Shown: piece by piece, positions 43,698 to 57,912 of the stretch
How the letters are laid out: every line of letters starts with the position of its first letter
How positions within the stretch are numbered: position 1 is the stretch's first letter
NCBI RefSeq assembly: GCF_000002995.4
Contig: NW_025062476.1
Location: 9,670,501 to 9,734,500 of the forward strand
Direction of reading: 5' to 3'
From: Brugia malayi
Taxonomy: Eukaryota; Nematoda; Chromadorea; Rhabditida; Onchocercidae
DNA length: 64,000 nucleotides
Program-made: the position numbers and the translations under genes
The notes under the pieces: generated by a model
What the model was told of the DNA's origin: nothing
Seen by the model: only the letters and a program-made list of their open reading frames with translations
The model's database searches: none

Positions 43698-46600
43698 CTA
43701 TCGTTTTACGATTCTCCAATCTTTGCGTGGTATTTCTTGAAAATACCTAATTTTCCTAAAAGACAATCTATACCAAATAATTCCAACAACAGAACACAAT
43801 GCAACAGCGATATAATAGCCATCCACAGCCAGTTCGCAAACATTTCCTTCTGTTGTGCATTGATTCATTGACACTTCAGTATTGCATGAACCAAGAATGC
43901 TATAGAAGATTATTAAGCAACTTGAAATTTCGAAGAGAAATGAAACGAAAAAAAAAACTTATACAAAATAAATAAGCTAAAGTGGACGAAAGGCATTTCG
44001 TCAGCTGTGCAATTATTTCTCATAGCTCTTAGTTACCGCGTATGATGGATGAAGTATTAAATTATTTTAGGTACTAATAATCGGTCAAATTATACATGGA
44101 AATGAAAGGCACATTCAGAGTAGTATTTCCTATTATTTGCAAATCATTCGAAGAATTTTATGAATTCAAAGGATTCTAATATGTTTTAGTAAAATTTAAA
44201 GGGACCTACACACATAAAATCTGTAATAAAAAAAAAAAAAACTGAAACTTACGTTTTGGTCCCTTTAACAACACAATTCTTAAAAGTGAAATGGTCTGTA
44301 AGCGAAAGAATAAGTGTGACAGGCCAGTTACCGCCTAAATTACTTAATGTGTTGAGCAAAGTCATATATGTACCTCCGATTGCTGGATCTGATACCTGGG
44401 CAAAGAATGCCATAAGTGACACAAACATGCTATAGGATGCCACCTGAAAATCGCAAGACATTTTAAAGTAATTCTTGTAAAAGAAAAGAAGTCCTTTCTG
44501 TTTCATTTCTACCGGAGCGATTTACTTAAATCATGTTGTAAAATACATAAATTTTCATTATGAATACCGTTAAGTTTTTCAGAAAAGCATGGATAAACAA
44601 ACTTGATGGAAACAGTATGCTACGATCCAAACAACATAGAGCAACGCTGGGAAGTCTCTAGAAGACAATGGAGGTGTGCACCAAATCATTGTTGCAAATA
44701 CCCCACTCAAGAATATCCTGAAAGCTTTGGCGGTAAACATTTAGTTGTAAAAAACTTCATGAGATTAAACGACATGTATATATAAAAAATATATAATGGA
44801 AGTGAACTATTTAGCCAACACTAGAAGTAATATACAAAAAGAAGAGTTAGTATTACGTCATTCACATTAAATTAAACAAAACTCCCAACAAACCTATAGG
44901 GATAAGCAAGGAGGAAAATATTCAGAGGTCGCGGACCGGCTATATATTTGCCAACTACCCACGGTAGCAATACCTGAAACATGGCATAGAAAGAAAACAG
45001 TGCAACACATTTTTACAAATACTTAATTATCGAAGCGTGGAACTAACCTGCAAAGGTACCAAAAACAGAGCAATACTGGAGAGCTTATCCTTCGGCATAC
45101 CCATACTAATTAATTTTAAACCTGTGATCCCATCAGTTGCCGCAAATGCGAACTGCAAAACAAACACCTAATTTAAAATATCTTGAGATTCTTCGCCATA
45201 GATTTCATCATAATATCATTGCCCTAGCTAGCACCAAAGTTTAAACTATAGCATTGACTTAAATCAGCTACCACTATTAGCTGTACTCGCTAGAGATAAA
45301 GTGATGATATTATCTCTTCATTTTCATAGAAAAAAATATATAATGCATAATCCCTTATATTAAAAAAGATTTAGTCAAGAAATTAAATGCACTATTCAAG
45401 TTTTTTATGTAGCTGTATTTACTGTCTTGTTCTGTAATCCACAGTATTTTTTACCTTTCCGGTTAGTAAGATGATGACCATCCACATAACTGGCTTCAAC
45501 CGCAAGATTTTCCATAAAACGGCATAGGTTTGAAAAATTCCTAACTCTAACACCTCATTCTTGTTATCAGCATCATCTCTAAAATAATAAATCAATCAGC
45601 AGTTGCTCTAAACTTTTTCTCAATAAGTAAAAACAGTAGCATTTGCACTTACTTGAACAACAGTTATGTTCCAGCAGTTCTAGAAGTATAAAAATTTGAT
45701 CAGTGTAACTCTTACTTTACAAATTTATATCTCATCCCGGCATAATTTCATCCCTTTTCGGGCTAGGATTAGCTTTAATTGCTCCCCTTCATAGATATAA
45801 ACAATGAATTTTATGTATGTTCTGTCTAAAAATGTCTAAAAATCTTACGTATATAAACAAAATAGAAGAACTGACTTATCTATGACGGAATGATCAACTT
45901 CTTTTTTGAAAATGAGTACCAGCGTTGTTGTGATCAGAAATACCCATCCCCAGAAAAATATGAAACCTGCAGAACAGTAGAAATGAATTCTGAAATTTCA
46001 GTGAAATTTTATGCTAAATAAAATGTTTGTCTAAAGATATTGCAAACAACAGTGTCTGCGAACAAAATGCACAATGCGTCATCAACAATTGCAGAGTGAT
46101 AAACAGGTAAAACATTAAGAGTAGGAAAAGTATAATGAAGGCAAGATACACTCAGGAGGAGAAAATAGAACAACAGCGAGACAACTACTGAAGCAATTGA
46201 AAACTAATTCTAATCCTATACTCCAACTTTGTTTTGGTTTTTCACTGCATTTCGCCCGTCTAGTAGGACTACATAATTTTAAATTTATTTCCTTTCTTCA
46301 CTGTGCATTTTGAGCTGTAGTATAAAATCTATACCACCAACAATCGAAAGGTTATGCAGCTGTCATTATACCATAATTTCCTTTGAATAAGAATAATGTA
46401 GTTTGGAAAGAAAATCAGGTAAATTCATATTGTGCAATACAGTTTACATTATTGTTCATAAACTGCAAAGAAGCCACCACTAAAAAAGTGGAATCCGTGT
46501 AAAATACTTATCCATCTAATCAGTAAGAAAAAATCTCAAATTTTTTAAAGCCATAAACGAAACCAAAATAAATCTAATACTACTGATCGCCTACACATTA

Positions 46601-49600
46601 ATTAATGATATGAAAACGTGAACAAGTCAGGAATTTTACAGCTGTTTTCGGAAATATTAAAAATCCTTATGAACATAGCTATCCTAGATAATGCGTTATT
46701 TTAGATATGACGGAGAAAACGAGGACGTTACCTTTTATTTCTTTTCAAATTTTTGCACTAGCTGAAATCGAACATTGATATCAATACCACAAGTTCCGTT
46801 ACACTTTTAGAGCATATATTTTCAGAAGCTTGAACGAATTAAGCTAAGAGTCATTCACGAAATAGACTGGGTGACCAAAATAAAAAGGAGAAAAAAATTC
46901 AATTTATTTAGAAGCAGAGATTCATGATAGAACCAAACGGATGCGTAACATAGAACAAAATGCGAACAGTAAAGTAGCAACAGCAGCAGTGGCAAGGAAA
47001 AGTGGGTGAGTAATAGGGAAGTGACAAAGACATGAAAGCAGCATTCGAGAATAAGCAACAGGTCCTAAGAATTGAGGAGCAATCTGCTCTAAACGACAAA
47101 TTGAATTCCATCCTATCATTACTCACAGCCTAAACTCAGATTGAGGAAGTGGATGCGCAAATCTATCTAATTCAGCATAAGGAATTAGAAAAGCAACTTG
47201 TAAAGCTTAAGCTTCACCTGTTTGAGCTCTATCAACATAGATTTCCGTTAGGGTCATAATTGTTGTCACCCATCTTCTGAGAACAGTTACGGTGTGCCAC
47301 CAACAGTAACACAACCCGGGGATCCCAAGAAGTGGTCGGCTCAATTGCTATAAACTTAACGAAGAAAGCGGACAACAATGCACCTTTACAGCGATATACG
47401 ACACCTCCCTTCTCTACTCGTACTTCTGTTATGTGTTGCTATCACAACTGTTATCATCCAAGGAAACACCGTCGGTCAGTTTGCTTTTTTCTTCAAATAT
47501 CTACCCCTTCTTCATAATTTAAAATATATCACCCGTCTCACTACTTTATATTAAATGAACAGTCTGATATATTCTTTCTTCCTATCATTGTTGTAGATTA
47601 GCAATTATTACTCATCAGTATAACTTCCCAGGAAAATAGAGTCCTATAATGTCCAACTTTTCATCCTAATCCTTCTAAATTTGTAAATTGAACTCAAGTG
47701 TACTTCGCTTCCACTTTCACCTTTCCATAAATTTTCCACTCATTATTATTACTAGTGGACTTATTTTAATCCATAATTTTAATCCACCAAAAAGCAAAAA
47801 CATTAGTCCGAATCATGGCCATCCAAATATCCTTCACTTAGACATGGAAGACATGGAAGCATGGAAGCTTGTATATTCTTCTCCTTTCTACTAATTTTTT
47901 AAGACTTATAACACTTTATGCAAAACTGATATCTCTTCACGTTTTTTCTCATTGAGTGTTTACTTTTGACTATAAATATGCTCATCACTTTTTTCCAATG
48001 GCATTAAAAAAGGAATAAGAAATTTGAAGGAGCACATATTACAATGGACAACTGCAAATCGGAGAAGCTCCGCGAGCTTGTATTAGAAACAATTGGTCTC
48101 TTTCCTCACCAATACAGCTATCAAGCAAGGTATATGAAGGAGCAAGCTGAAATTCGTTTTGGCAACTGGTGGTCAGCTGTTATTATTGGTGATCGAGGCG
48201 GCTATGGTATGAGTGCTGTTTACGATCAATATGCTAACACAAGGTATGTACGATGAAACAATATTATAGCATTTTCTGTTTTAATAAATTGTACAATATA
48301 CATAGGAGTAAAAATGTATAGTTCAAAGTAGTCGTTTTTGCAGCTCTATAATTTAAAAAAAACACTTAAGGATGTCAACTCATACATTTGGAATTACTTA
48401 AACTAGTCATCAATGGACAGTAAATCTCCTAAAAAGATGTGGCCAGACGGTTTCAATTTGGATTATGTTATAGAATTCATAATGTAATATTTTTGCCGAA
48501 ATAAGCGCTATTCAAACGCATGCTCTCGAAATTTTTAAGAATGGCTAAGAAAATTCAGAATAATTAATCCAGGCCTCGTGTTACAAACCCGCGGCATTCA
48601 AACAATCTTTCTAAAAATGATATAATAAAAGTTTTGACGCCTTTTCATTCTTCCTCAACTAATCTTTATTAGTTCCAAATTGTTAGGAGTAAAAGAGAAA
48701 TTTTATTGCTTATTCGAAATCTGACTGAAGTGGCTTACTTTTAAGGGATAAATTCCTGGTGGAACTGAAAAAATCCAATAGTTCAAAACTCCAACATAAA
48801 TGATTTCCCCGAGGCCTCTATCATTTTGACGCTGGTTAAATTGCTTTTATGCATTATTTATTTATCCCAAATTACTTACAGCTGCGAGTTGAGGATTTTC
48901 GACACATTCTATTGGATAGGACGAACGAGCTAGTCGGGGTTTATCTGGTAATAACTGGTATAAAATACATCTTTTCATCAAGATTTCCTATTACAAACTA
49001 TGATTCCTTATGATTTACGTTATTTGCTGTTTTTATAAATGTTCTCTTCCAGTTCAAATTTTAATATGCCAATATCGATCATCCTCCTCTTTTCATTAAT
49101 CAAAGACAACATTCTTTTTATCGCCGTCCCTTTATTAAAAAGAACTATTGCAAATTGCTGCATTCTGAAATGGAGTGGAAAATAGCTCTGTTGTCTACTT
49201 CTATTTCGCTTCAAGCATTCTTGTACTCTTACTGAAGTAGACAACTTACTGAAGAAAAAATAAACAAGTAGAGTACTGATAGAGATTACTACAAACTATG
49301 TCAATAATTCAAAATATTTTATTCTATATAAAAAATCCCTTCGGCTAGTAAATCAATATATTTGGATTCATTAAGTGGAGAAAGTAAACTGCACTAAAAC
49401 TAAACACATGAAGCCACTGTTTCATGTTCATCCTAATTACATACTGAATGAAAAATTTTAGTTACTAGCTGCACTAAAAATCTATGTTTTGTTGCATTTC
49501 AGAAAAATTAAGAATCTTTAAAGGCGGTGCATTATATAAATAACCAATCCAGAATTTCAAAGACTGAGAGTTTGAAAATATTCTCATCGGAATAGTAATA

Positions 49601-51977
49601 TGAGTAACAAAAGTACTGATTAGATTTTCTCTCATACAAAACAGTAAACGATGTTATATTTCCAACTTCTTTTCTTTCTACATATTTTTTGTTCGTAAAA
49701 AAATTCTTTACATTCAATTAAATTAACTGCAAGAAAGTGAGTTTTCTAAAAAATTTGTTATGAAGTTTTTCCTGGAATATTAGAAAAAATTGCTACATAG
49801 TTAAGTAATTTCAAAATTTATTTGTCGTAATATTCAAAATTGCAGTCTAACTCAAATATCTAATCCTCGTTACTACATACGGAGATAGAGAAAGCAGTGT
49901 CCTAACTAAATTTTCATTTCAAAACTGACATACTACGTTTACAACTAAAAACATAGATGAAAAATATATGCAACATACATGAAAACAAGAAAAAAAAAAC
50001 AGGAAAGAGCTAACCGGATAGGTTTATTAAGCCGAACGGCTCCGGCTTATTACGGAAGAAACGATTGGCAAAATCGGGTGAGTCCAGCGTTAAAAACATG
50101 ACATTTCCCAAGAAAAAGCCAGCTGTTTGACCTGCTGCATTGCAAGTCGATGCATGCCCAACATTCTCTCTATAACATCAATATTATCTGTTAAATCCAA
50201 ATAAACTCAGAAAAGATTTGTCCGGTTATTCAATGCATTACAACTAAAATGGTAATGTTAGTGTAAACAAACGAAATCATACATGAAAATATGGTAACAA
50301 AGTATTACGTATAATCATAATATTTAAAACTCTTGCATTATGATATAGTAAAGTATAATCTAATTTGTCGAAGATAAAAGGACATACTATCTTGAATAGG
50401 ATAAAAATATATGTTCCTAACCTTACTATTAGATTAGAACTATAAGACTAGTATACTACAAAACTGCAAGTAATCACTTAGAAAGCATGGTAAGCGCCCA
50501 ACCATCCACGGCTATATCCTGTGTAGCGGCAAGGAAATTCAATGGCAAAAACAAAAACATTAATAAGAACACATTTGGCGGCTTTGAATCTGAAATAAGA
50601 ATACTGCAGAATATAACTGTATATGCTTAGTTATAAAGAGCTAAATAAGTAGATCCAAACATATAACTTCTCTAATTGCTCTTCTTGTACAATTTCCACT
50701 TTAAAAGTATAACAAAAAAGCTTACCTGCACCATTATCACCCATAATTTCGGAAACTCTGTAGGACAATGAAAGCATAAAAATGCCAATAAGATACTGAC
50801 ATGGAACCATCCACGATTTCCGACGACCTATACGTTTCCAGTAAACCGAATCCACAATTGGTGCCCAAAGCAACTTCACGCTGGAAAAAAATAAACATTC
50901 TTAAAAAAATTCAGTCACTGCATATGTTTAACAAGAAAAATGAAAACTCCACAATGATCCTGCTTATAACTTCGAAATTTATTCAGAATGTTAAAATATA
51001 TTCCATGACGACTATCAGAAAGGTATATTTTTTCTATGTTATATAAACTATCATTTAAACCAAAAAATACGTAGCAAGAGTGTATAATATACCTAAAAGG
51101 CCAATGTGCAAATGAGAAGACCGCTTGCTGACCATATGATACATGTTTACTGGACAGTACAAGTGGAATGGCCGCAATCAAACCTAAAGGGATGCCTTGC
51201 AGTAAATAGAGAAATGTTAACAAGCATAATGATCCGAAATCTCCTTGAAATGATTTTCTGACACGACCCAACCATGACGACGGTAAATCTTCCGATGGAC
51301 TCTGAAAATGAAATCATTTCAATTTTTACAATCATTCATTTACTGCAAGGAAAAAACCATTGTATAATAACATTATTTCGATAAATTCATGTTTAGCTCA
51401 AAATGTGTTCCTCTTATAAAATAATATGTAAAGACTTGAATGATGAACATATGATTTCCATGTGAGCACTGCATTAGTCCTGCAACATAAACAGAAGTGA
51501 GTTCTCACCACCACCAAAAATAAAAGAATATGACAGCGCAAAAATAGCAACTATCCAATGGACTTTAACTTTCATATATTTCATTTAGCCTCTCCAAGTT
51601 TAGTAACAAATCACATTTTTGTGAGATACTGCAAAGACTGGAATGAATTTCACGAAATTTTACATTTAGATATGGCTAAGTAGGATGAAAAAAGTAACGG
51701 TAACAACACGAATTACTACCACAAATCAGCTCTCTTGGAAAGGGAAAAATATCACTATTACCTCGTCCAATTTCTTCATCTTATCAACTTCTTCATCCCC
51801 TGATTTGCTGATACCTTCGGTATTAAGTTTGTAGTTATGTCGTTTCAATCGGTATCGTGTATAAGGAACTCTGGTAGGGGTTATGAAGCCTGATTCCGTG
51901 GTTACAGTATCATCCGTCCTTTCGTCCATATACTCAAATGCTTCATTTTGATGTCCAAACAGCATTTCTTCTGCCAT
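43698..51977 (-). CDS. SLC33A1: Acetyl-CoA transporter, SLC33A1 (AT-1) family
   Basis: Twelve exons join in frame: 51762-51977, 51093-51301, 50726-50880, 50478-50589, 50015-50169, 45876-45966, 45455-45578, 45048-45152, 44894-44973, 44603-44717, 44253-44443 and 43698-43899, giving about 584 aa (549 in human). After a polar N-terminal tail of about 80 residues come the membrane segments of this major-facilitator protein. Family blocks are LLQGIPLGLIAAIPLVL, VKLLWAPIVDSVYWKRIGRR, AATQDIAVDGWALTML, STCNAAGQTAGFF, and AKVSDP-like AQVSDPAIGGTYMTLLNTLS with LGGNWP. The family imports cytosolic acetyl-CoA into the ER lumen for protein and ganglioside acetylation. An acceptor-like AATCAG lies one base before the ATG, suggesting trans-splicing. 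Intron 5 is about 4 kb, far longer than the others, and holds a possible nested gene on the opposite strand. The N-terminal extension is the main difference from vertebrate members. Confidence 0.95.
47379..47474 (+). CDS. Possible signal-peptide exon (unassigned)
   Basis: An ATG-started frame, RHLPSLLVLLLCVAITTVI, looks like a signal peptide and ends at a GTCAGT donor in phase 1. I could not find a matching downstream exon. The LC8-like exon at 48044 fits only through a poor acceptor, so the two are listed separately. It lies inside the large SLC33A1 intron on the opposite strand. Chance is possible. Confidence 0.25.
48044..48256 (+). CDS. Possible LC8-like dynein light chain fragment nested in an intron
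   Basis: A 70-codon frame begins MDNCKSEKLRELVLETIG and contains RYMKEQAEIRFGNWWSAVI-IG. The spacing Y-x-K-x10-W-x2-V-I-x-G aligns with the LC8 block that reads YIKKEFDKKYNPTW...IVG in dynein light chain 1. The following strands of the LC8 fold (the THE..HFIYFY region) are absent. The frame either ends at 48256 or splices at GTATGT (48245) to a tiny exon after TTTTTGCAG (about 48344), ending within five codons. It is therefore either a diverged short member or a broken copy. An alternative is the nematode ground-like domain (CxSEKLRxL, AExRFG), which I find weaker because the expected cysteines are missing. Confidence 0.4.
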   Translation: MDNCKSEKLRELVLETIGLFPHQYSYQARYMKEQAEIRFGNWWSAVIIGDRGGYGMSAVYDQYANTRYVR

Positions 51978-52539
51978 ACTGATTGAATTGCAGGGAACGT
52001 CTCCGGCACAATTACACACTGGTCTAATTTTCCCCTTGTGAAATGTACGTGCCGTATCAAGACGGAAGGTCTAAACGTACCTGCAATGACTAAAGTGCCG
52101 GACATAAAATCAAATGGAAACCCTCAAAAACTGCAAATAGTCTACGTAAAATGCACGCCCCTGCCACGACGTACAAACCCGCCCACACCATAATGTAAAT
52201 TCCGTTGCGGAATACTTGCGGCTGTTGCAACTCGATGGCTGTGCATTAAATCATTTTCATCAGATAGTGCTTGTGAATGAAATGAGACCGGAATGTCGGG
52301 TACCGAAGTGCTTCAGATTATTTCAGGCGCTATGCCGATTGATAGAAAGTCTTAATTAATGGAACTTATCGTCTAAGAAAAAAGAAATATCTTGGTATCG
52401 AATCAGAATAATTTGACCATTGACATTTTATTCGAAAAGAATGATATTCATATTATTCTGTCAGCTTTAGTTCTTTAGTCTTCAATTTCCGTCTTTAGTT
52501 CTAATTTTTTTGCTCCATCAAATTTTCTGTGTCAGTGTT

Positions 52540-52665
52540 GTGTGTAAAAAAAAAAAAACTATAAGCAAATAAAAAATTTTGAAAAAAAAAAAAAAAAAAA
52601 CTTAAGCCATTTCTTAGTGTTTTGACTTGAGTTGAAAATCAAAAATAAAAAAAAAAAAAAAAAGC
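52540..52665. repeat. Three closely spaced poly-A tracts
   Basis: Runs of 12 to 19 A within 125 bases, separated by short AT-rich spacers. Confidence 0.85.
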
Positions 52666-54376
52666 CACAGAAAGACAGCCTCCGATTATGAACAGTCCCC
52701 ACAAATTTAAAATCCACAATGCTCTAATATTTTTGCTAAATATTGATACATATTAGACAAAAAATTTATTTATTAACCAAGATGGGAACTGAAGCTAACC
52801 TCTGGAAGAAGCCGATGATTGAATTTAAAAGTTGAAATCAAAAATCAAATTAAAATGTTTTACAGAAGTTATAGGAAATTAAAAAAGGAAAAATGTTTCG
52901 CACTTGTTAGCCAACAAATTTGATATTTTTAATAAAATCATTTGCTTATCTCAAACAGAGGTGAAGTTAAAAGAGCCTCTAATTTAAAAGATTTATTCTG
53001 CATTTGTTGTGATCATCCATCAGTTTAGTGAAGTATTAAATTATTGTTCACGTCAGTGTCAACACTACAACTAAATCAATTCTTCTCAAGAGGATGTAAC
53101 ATCAACACTAATCCATGTTCAAATGTTTTTAAAGATGAAACCGCTTGATGTTTAAATAAAACTGGCAGTTTACAGCTCGATTTATTTAATGGTTTAATAT
53201 GAAGCTGATAAGATTGAAAGTTGAAGGCTTTGCTTGGAGAAAAACAGATAAAAAAGGACTGATAAAGTCAAACAAACAGTAGTATGAATGAAACTTCCCG
53301 GGAACGTTTCTCAAAAATGGTTACTTTTTTGCTTTTACTAACATTTTCTATAATCAAATATTTGACCTACTTATACAACGATCGCTCTCTCGGGAGTAAC
53401 AAACATTCCCAACTATCGGAGTCAGTGAGTCGGGAATGAGGAATGTAATATAATTATATGCAACTACTCCATTAAATTCATTATTTTGTATTTTCTGTGT
53501 AAAATTCGTTTTAAAATGGTTCACAGTATCGATTAATTAAAAAGCATGAAGAAGAGACTTACGCTGTGATCGAAATTATGGATGACAAGTGGGTCATTTA
53601 TAGGTGAATGTTGGAAAGAACTTCGATCGGAGGTCATCGAAAACTCGATAAGGCTTTGTTGTTACTTCTGGTAACTGTTAACGGTATGAAAATGTTTCTA
53701 AGCGTTATTTCAGGTTTGAATTTCATCAAATTCCAGTTTTTATCGATAAGCGCTTCTTTTTTTTCGAAGCAGTAGTAAACAACCAATGCCACATTGTTGC
53801 TCTACAATCAAGGCTATTTCTAATTTGAAAGAGGAAGTTGTCTTTCTAATTAAATCGGAAGAGAAAATAATAACATCAAAAGTGAAATATAGGTTAGCAA
53901 TAAAACAAAATGCGATAAGCGGCTGTGAATCTAAAGAATGTTCAAGTTTGTTTCAAGCTTCTCAGAGAGCTGTTCAGCAATGATCTTTAGTAAATAATAG
54001 TACTACCAGGAAGACAGTGGAACTTAAATTAAGATGAAATTAGTGAATTCGAAATCAACTTTCAATCTTTAGAATCAAAAGCGGTAGAGAGTGAGAAAGC
54101 GGGAAACAGGTGAAAGACTGTCCAGCTAAGCAAACAGCTGTTATCAAAACAAATTCATTATGAACTAATATGACATGATGAGAAGCATAAGAATTTATCG
54201 ATAAGATCAACTGAAGAAACTGTCATTAGTGGCAGACGAGAAGAACTGTCTAATGCTATAATTGTCACTGTGTAAAAATGGCAGTAATTCATTCACTGCT
54301 TTTCAAGACTAACCATTTTGTTCCTTAAACTATCTTTACAATAATTAGTCTCTAACGTTGTTTGTTGGAGATATCC

Positions 54377-54519
54377 ATTAATGTCAACACATCACGTGAT
54401 ATTCTGGTTTTGTATCGCTAAAATAGTGACATCACAAATTATTGGTGATAACACAAATCACTGGTGTACTCATAGAGTTCATTAATGACAGCATATCACG
54501 TGACATTCTGGTTTTATAT
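54377..54519. repeat. Direct repeat of a 39-bp element containing TCACGTGA
   Basis: Copies at 54377-54415 and 54481-54519 share ATTAATG, ATCACGTGA, ATTCTGGTTTT and TAT in the same order and spacing, with a few substitutions. Confidence 0.85.
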
Positions 54520-57500
54520 TAAGTAAACAAGGGCACTGATAGTGATATGACATTCATAGTCAATTCTTTGAACTTTCAAGCAACTCATTTTCCAAAAATT
54601 TTAGAATGCTGAAACAATTAAGAAGAGAATTCTAATTAACAACTTGGAATACACTAATAATTTTTGACGCAAAAAAAAAGAAACATGAGCATTTTATGAA
54701 TAAATTGGTAATTGTTCCTGTACTTAGATCCAATAATTCATTAAAATTAACTATTATGTCGAATATTCTCATTTCTTGTTTAAGGGGAAAATAGCCAGAT
54801 ACAGGAGTATTTATGCTTTTTGAAAGGAATGTAAGTATATGTGTTTGTCGTACAAACAGAACTTCCAAAGGGAAACTATTTCTCTTTAATTCACATTAGT
54901 TCTAAAATTACATCTGTAAATTACAACATAACTTTTAATTCAGCTGTCACTCTATGTATGATCACATTTCATAGTTTTATAACAAAATATGAACCTTTGA
55001 ATGGGTGGTATTTCTTTCTTCCATATCGATTAATTTAGTTGATAATATACCGGATCTTTCGATCGATTTGTTCTCAAAGGTAATGTCACTAATAACGATG
55101 ACATTCATTGGATTCTGTTCTATTGTCGGTGAAATTTTTGTCATTTTTTTTTTGCTGCAAATAAGAATTTTGTACAAAAATTGTATCTGTAAAATATAAT
55201 GTAAGATAAAATATGCTTATGTTTATATCTTTTACAATGACTTCAAAGAATTGAAGTATGCATGCATACTTTCAGCTCGAGAATACATGGTTTGAAAATT
55301 AAGGTGAGATTTACTAATCAAATTTTTAATAAAGTTTTAAATATTCAACACATTTTTATTGTTTTTCTTCTTCACAGCAGTTAATATGGTAAATTTATGA
55401 TATTAAGTGAAAAATTCTTAATATAATTAAAGAGAGACGACAGATGATTGATATAAAAATTCAGTAACAAAAGATTGTCAAAAGGAAAATAATTGCAGAA
55501 TCTGATCTGTAATGCAAAGCAGCTTGAATTTGACTTAAAGTATTGCACTAACTGTCATTATCACTAATAAAATAATAATTAATCCTAACATTTTCTTTTG
55601 TTTAGAAAACAAATCTTTCGAAATCAGACGATGAAAATTTTGAAATCTTAATTTTTAAACTAACTGTCATGACTTCCAATAAATAGAAATACTTTGATAA
55701 TTTCTGCAACACCATTTAGGTACTGAATAATTAAAAAGCATTATTAAAGTTCTTATCAGAAGAATGCTGAAATTTGGTAAAAGTCATCTACGTAATAACA
55801 AGGAAATATATATTACAGCATTTTAGAATTTATACACACAATAGTCGAGAAACTTTTGGATTAGTTGAAATATCTATTTTTTTGTTATCAGTTCTCTGCC
55901 AATAAGTTCCTACTTTTTCTAGATCTTGTAAAAACCATTCAATATTTTCTATTTGGAATTTTACACGTTCAAAAATATCTGTTATAATTTTCAGTAACTG
56001 AAAAATTTTAGATTAACTGAAATCTAATTGATTTTATTGGTAAAGGAATTGTAAGAGAAACCAATTTCAAAGTTTAAATTTTATCATGAAAATATATAAA
56101 CGGTGACATTAAAAGGTGTCCACAAACGGAGAAATGTCATTAGAAAGTGAATGTCATTCCTGATCACTAAGTTCGTAATAACATTATAGTAGCACGCAGT
56201 TGCAGTAAGGCAACGCCGGTTTCCCATCATTTTATACTATAATATTTTAAATGACTTACATATTTTAAAAGCGAATATAACTGATCGACTAGTTTTGTGA
56301 GCGGAATTGAAACCTGTTACATAATTTTCCATTTATAGTCCATAGAATTCGGAATACTAACAAATTGAAATTAAAAGTGAAGCAAATATTTTCTCTTTCT
56401 CTTAAGCTTTTTAATACGATGATAGTCTAATTGGATGGTAAATATGCAGCATTCATCTTTGCTACTGTTTTTCATTCCATGTACCGGTTTTGTCTTTCCT
56501 GTTATCGTCTTGCAGGATGAAAACATCGTCAACAGACCGGAATGAAAGCAATATATGATTCATGTTGCATAGAAAATGAAAACATTTCTTTAAATAAGGA
56601 AAAATTCACTTCAAATTCCATTTCTTCTTCATTATTTCCTGTTTTCTTAACATTTTCACACTTCAAATTTCTATTAGCATATAATTATGTCGTTCTTATT
56701 TATAAAGTCGACACATGCATGACATGCATGCAATCATTGTAATTATCAATCATTTAATTTTAATAGTTTTTTTCCGGTTAGTCGTTCGAATTTGAATTTT
56801 CTTTCCTTCAGAAACAATTTTAAAATTATTGCATAAATGCAATGATAGATTTCATCAATGTTTTCCTCATTTACATCAATTGAGAGATTTCATTTTGTTG
56901 TGTATTGAGCATAAGATAATCTTGTTGGCTAAGAAAATCCAATTTTAAATATGAACAATTAACGTTGACAATTTACAAAAATGAAGTTTGATTGGAACAG
57001 ACAGATAGACAGACATACACACGTATATACGGAGAGACGTACAAATTTAAAATTTTAATGTAAATTTAAATATATGCATTTATGTGTTAATTAATATCAA
57101 AACTGGCATATAAATGCGCTGAAACGATCGACCGTTTTTCTTACGGATCAATCGAATCTTTCCATTGCACGGCATATACGGATTTAAGTGCACTACCGGA
57201 TTTAACCTCTATAATCATTACAACAGCATTCAATGAAATAGCACACATTCTGCAATTGAATCACTGACAGTTCTAATAAGTTGAAGCCCTGAAGCCATAT
57301 TACATTGGCAGATTACCTTATTAGTATTCTAAGTATTGTTAATTTATTCGTTGAAAATACTCAGTAAATAAGTAATAACTGAGTGTGAAAAAGTATAAGG
57401 TATTTAATAAATGAAACGAAAAGTTTTTCCATTTTGAATGGCAAAATTTTCGAGAAATTAAAAGTTCATTTTACTAATTGAGAAGGAAATTTAAGCGTTT

Positions 57501-57896
57501 TTGATTTACAAAACTTTTTAGAAATTTGAATAATTGTAATGCAAAGTTCAATGCCTTTTATGGTGTTCACTCTTTCTCATCATTTCTCTTCTTGTCATTG
57601 CTATCCAATTTGGAAATGAATCTATCAAATCTAATGAATTTAATTAGTTTGGTCTTATTCGAAATGAGTGATGACAGATACACTTCAACACTAGTATGAC
57701 TAAAAATCTTTAAGGAAAATAATTATGAATAAAGGATGAACCAAATTGAAATAATAGTTTCGTTATTCCTCAATAAGAAATTCCATTGTTTCACTAGTTA
57801 ATTCAAAGCTTATCAACAGATCAATGATTCTCAATGAAACAGTGAAAATTTTTGACTAAGAAAATGAATGGACAGTCATTAAACAAATATTAAATA

Positions 57897-57912
57897 AACA
57901 CACACACACACA
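57897..57912. repeat. (CA)n microsatellite
   Basis: Eight CA dinucleotides. Confidence 0.8.

Noticed and set aside
46908..47126. Minus-strand open frames with poly-Cys inside the SLC33A1 intron
   Set aside because: Cysteines arise from GCA/CAG repeats (CAACAGCAGCAG); not in frame with the transporter and no splice sites.
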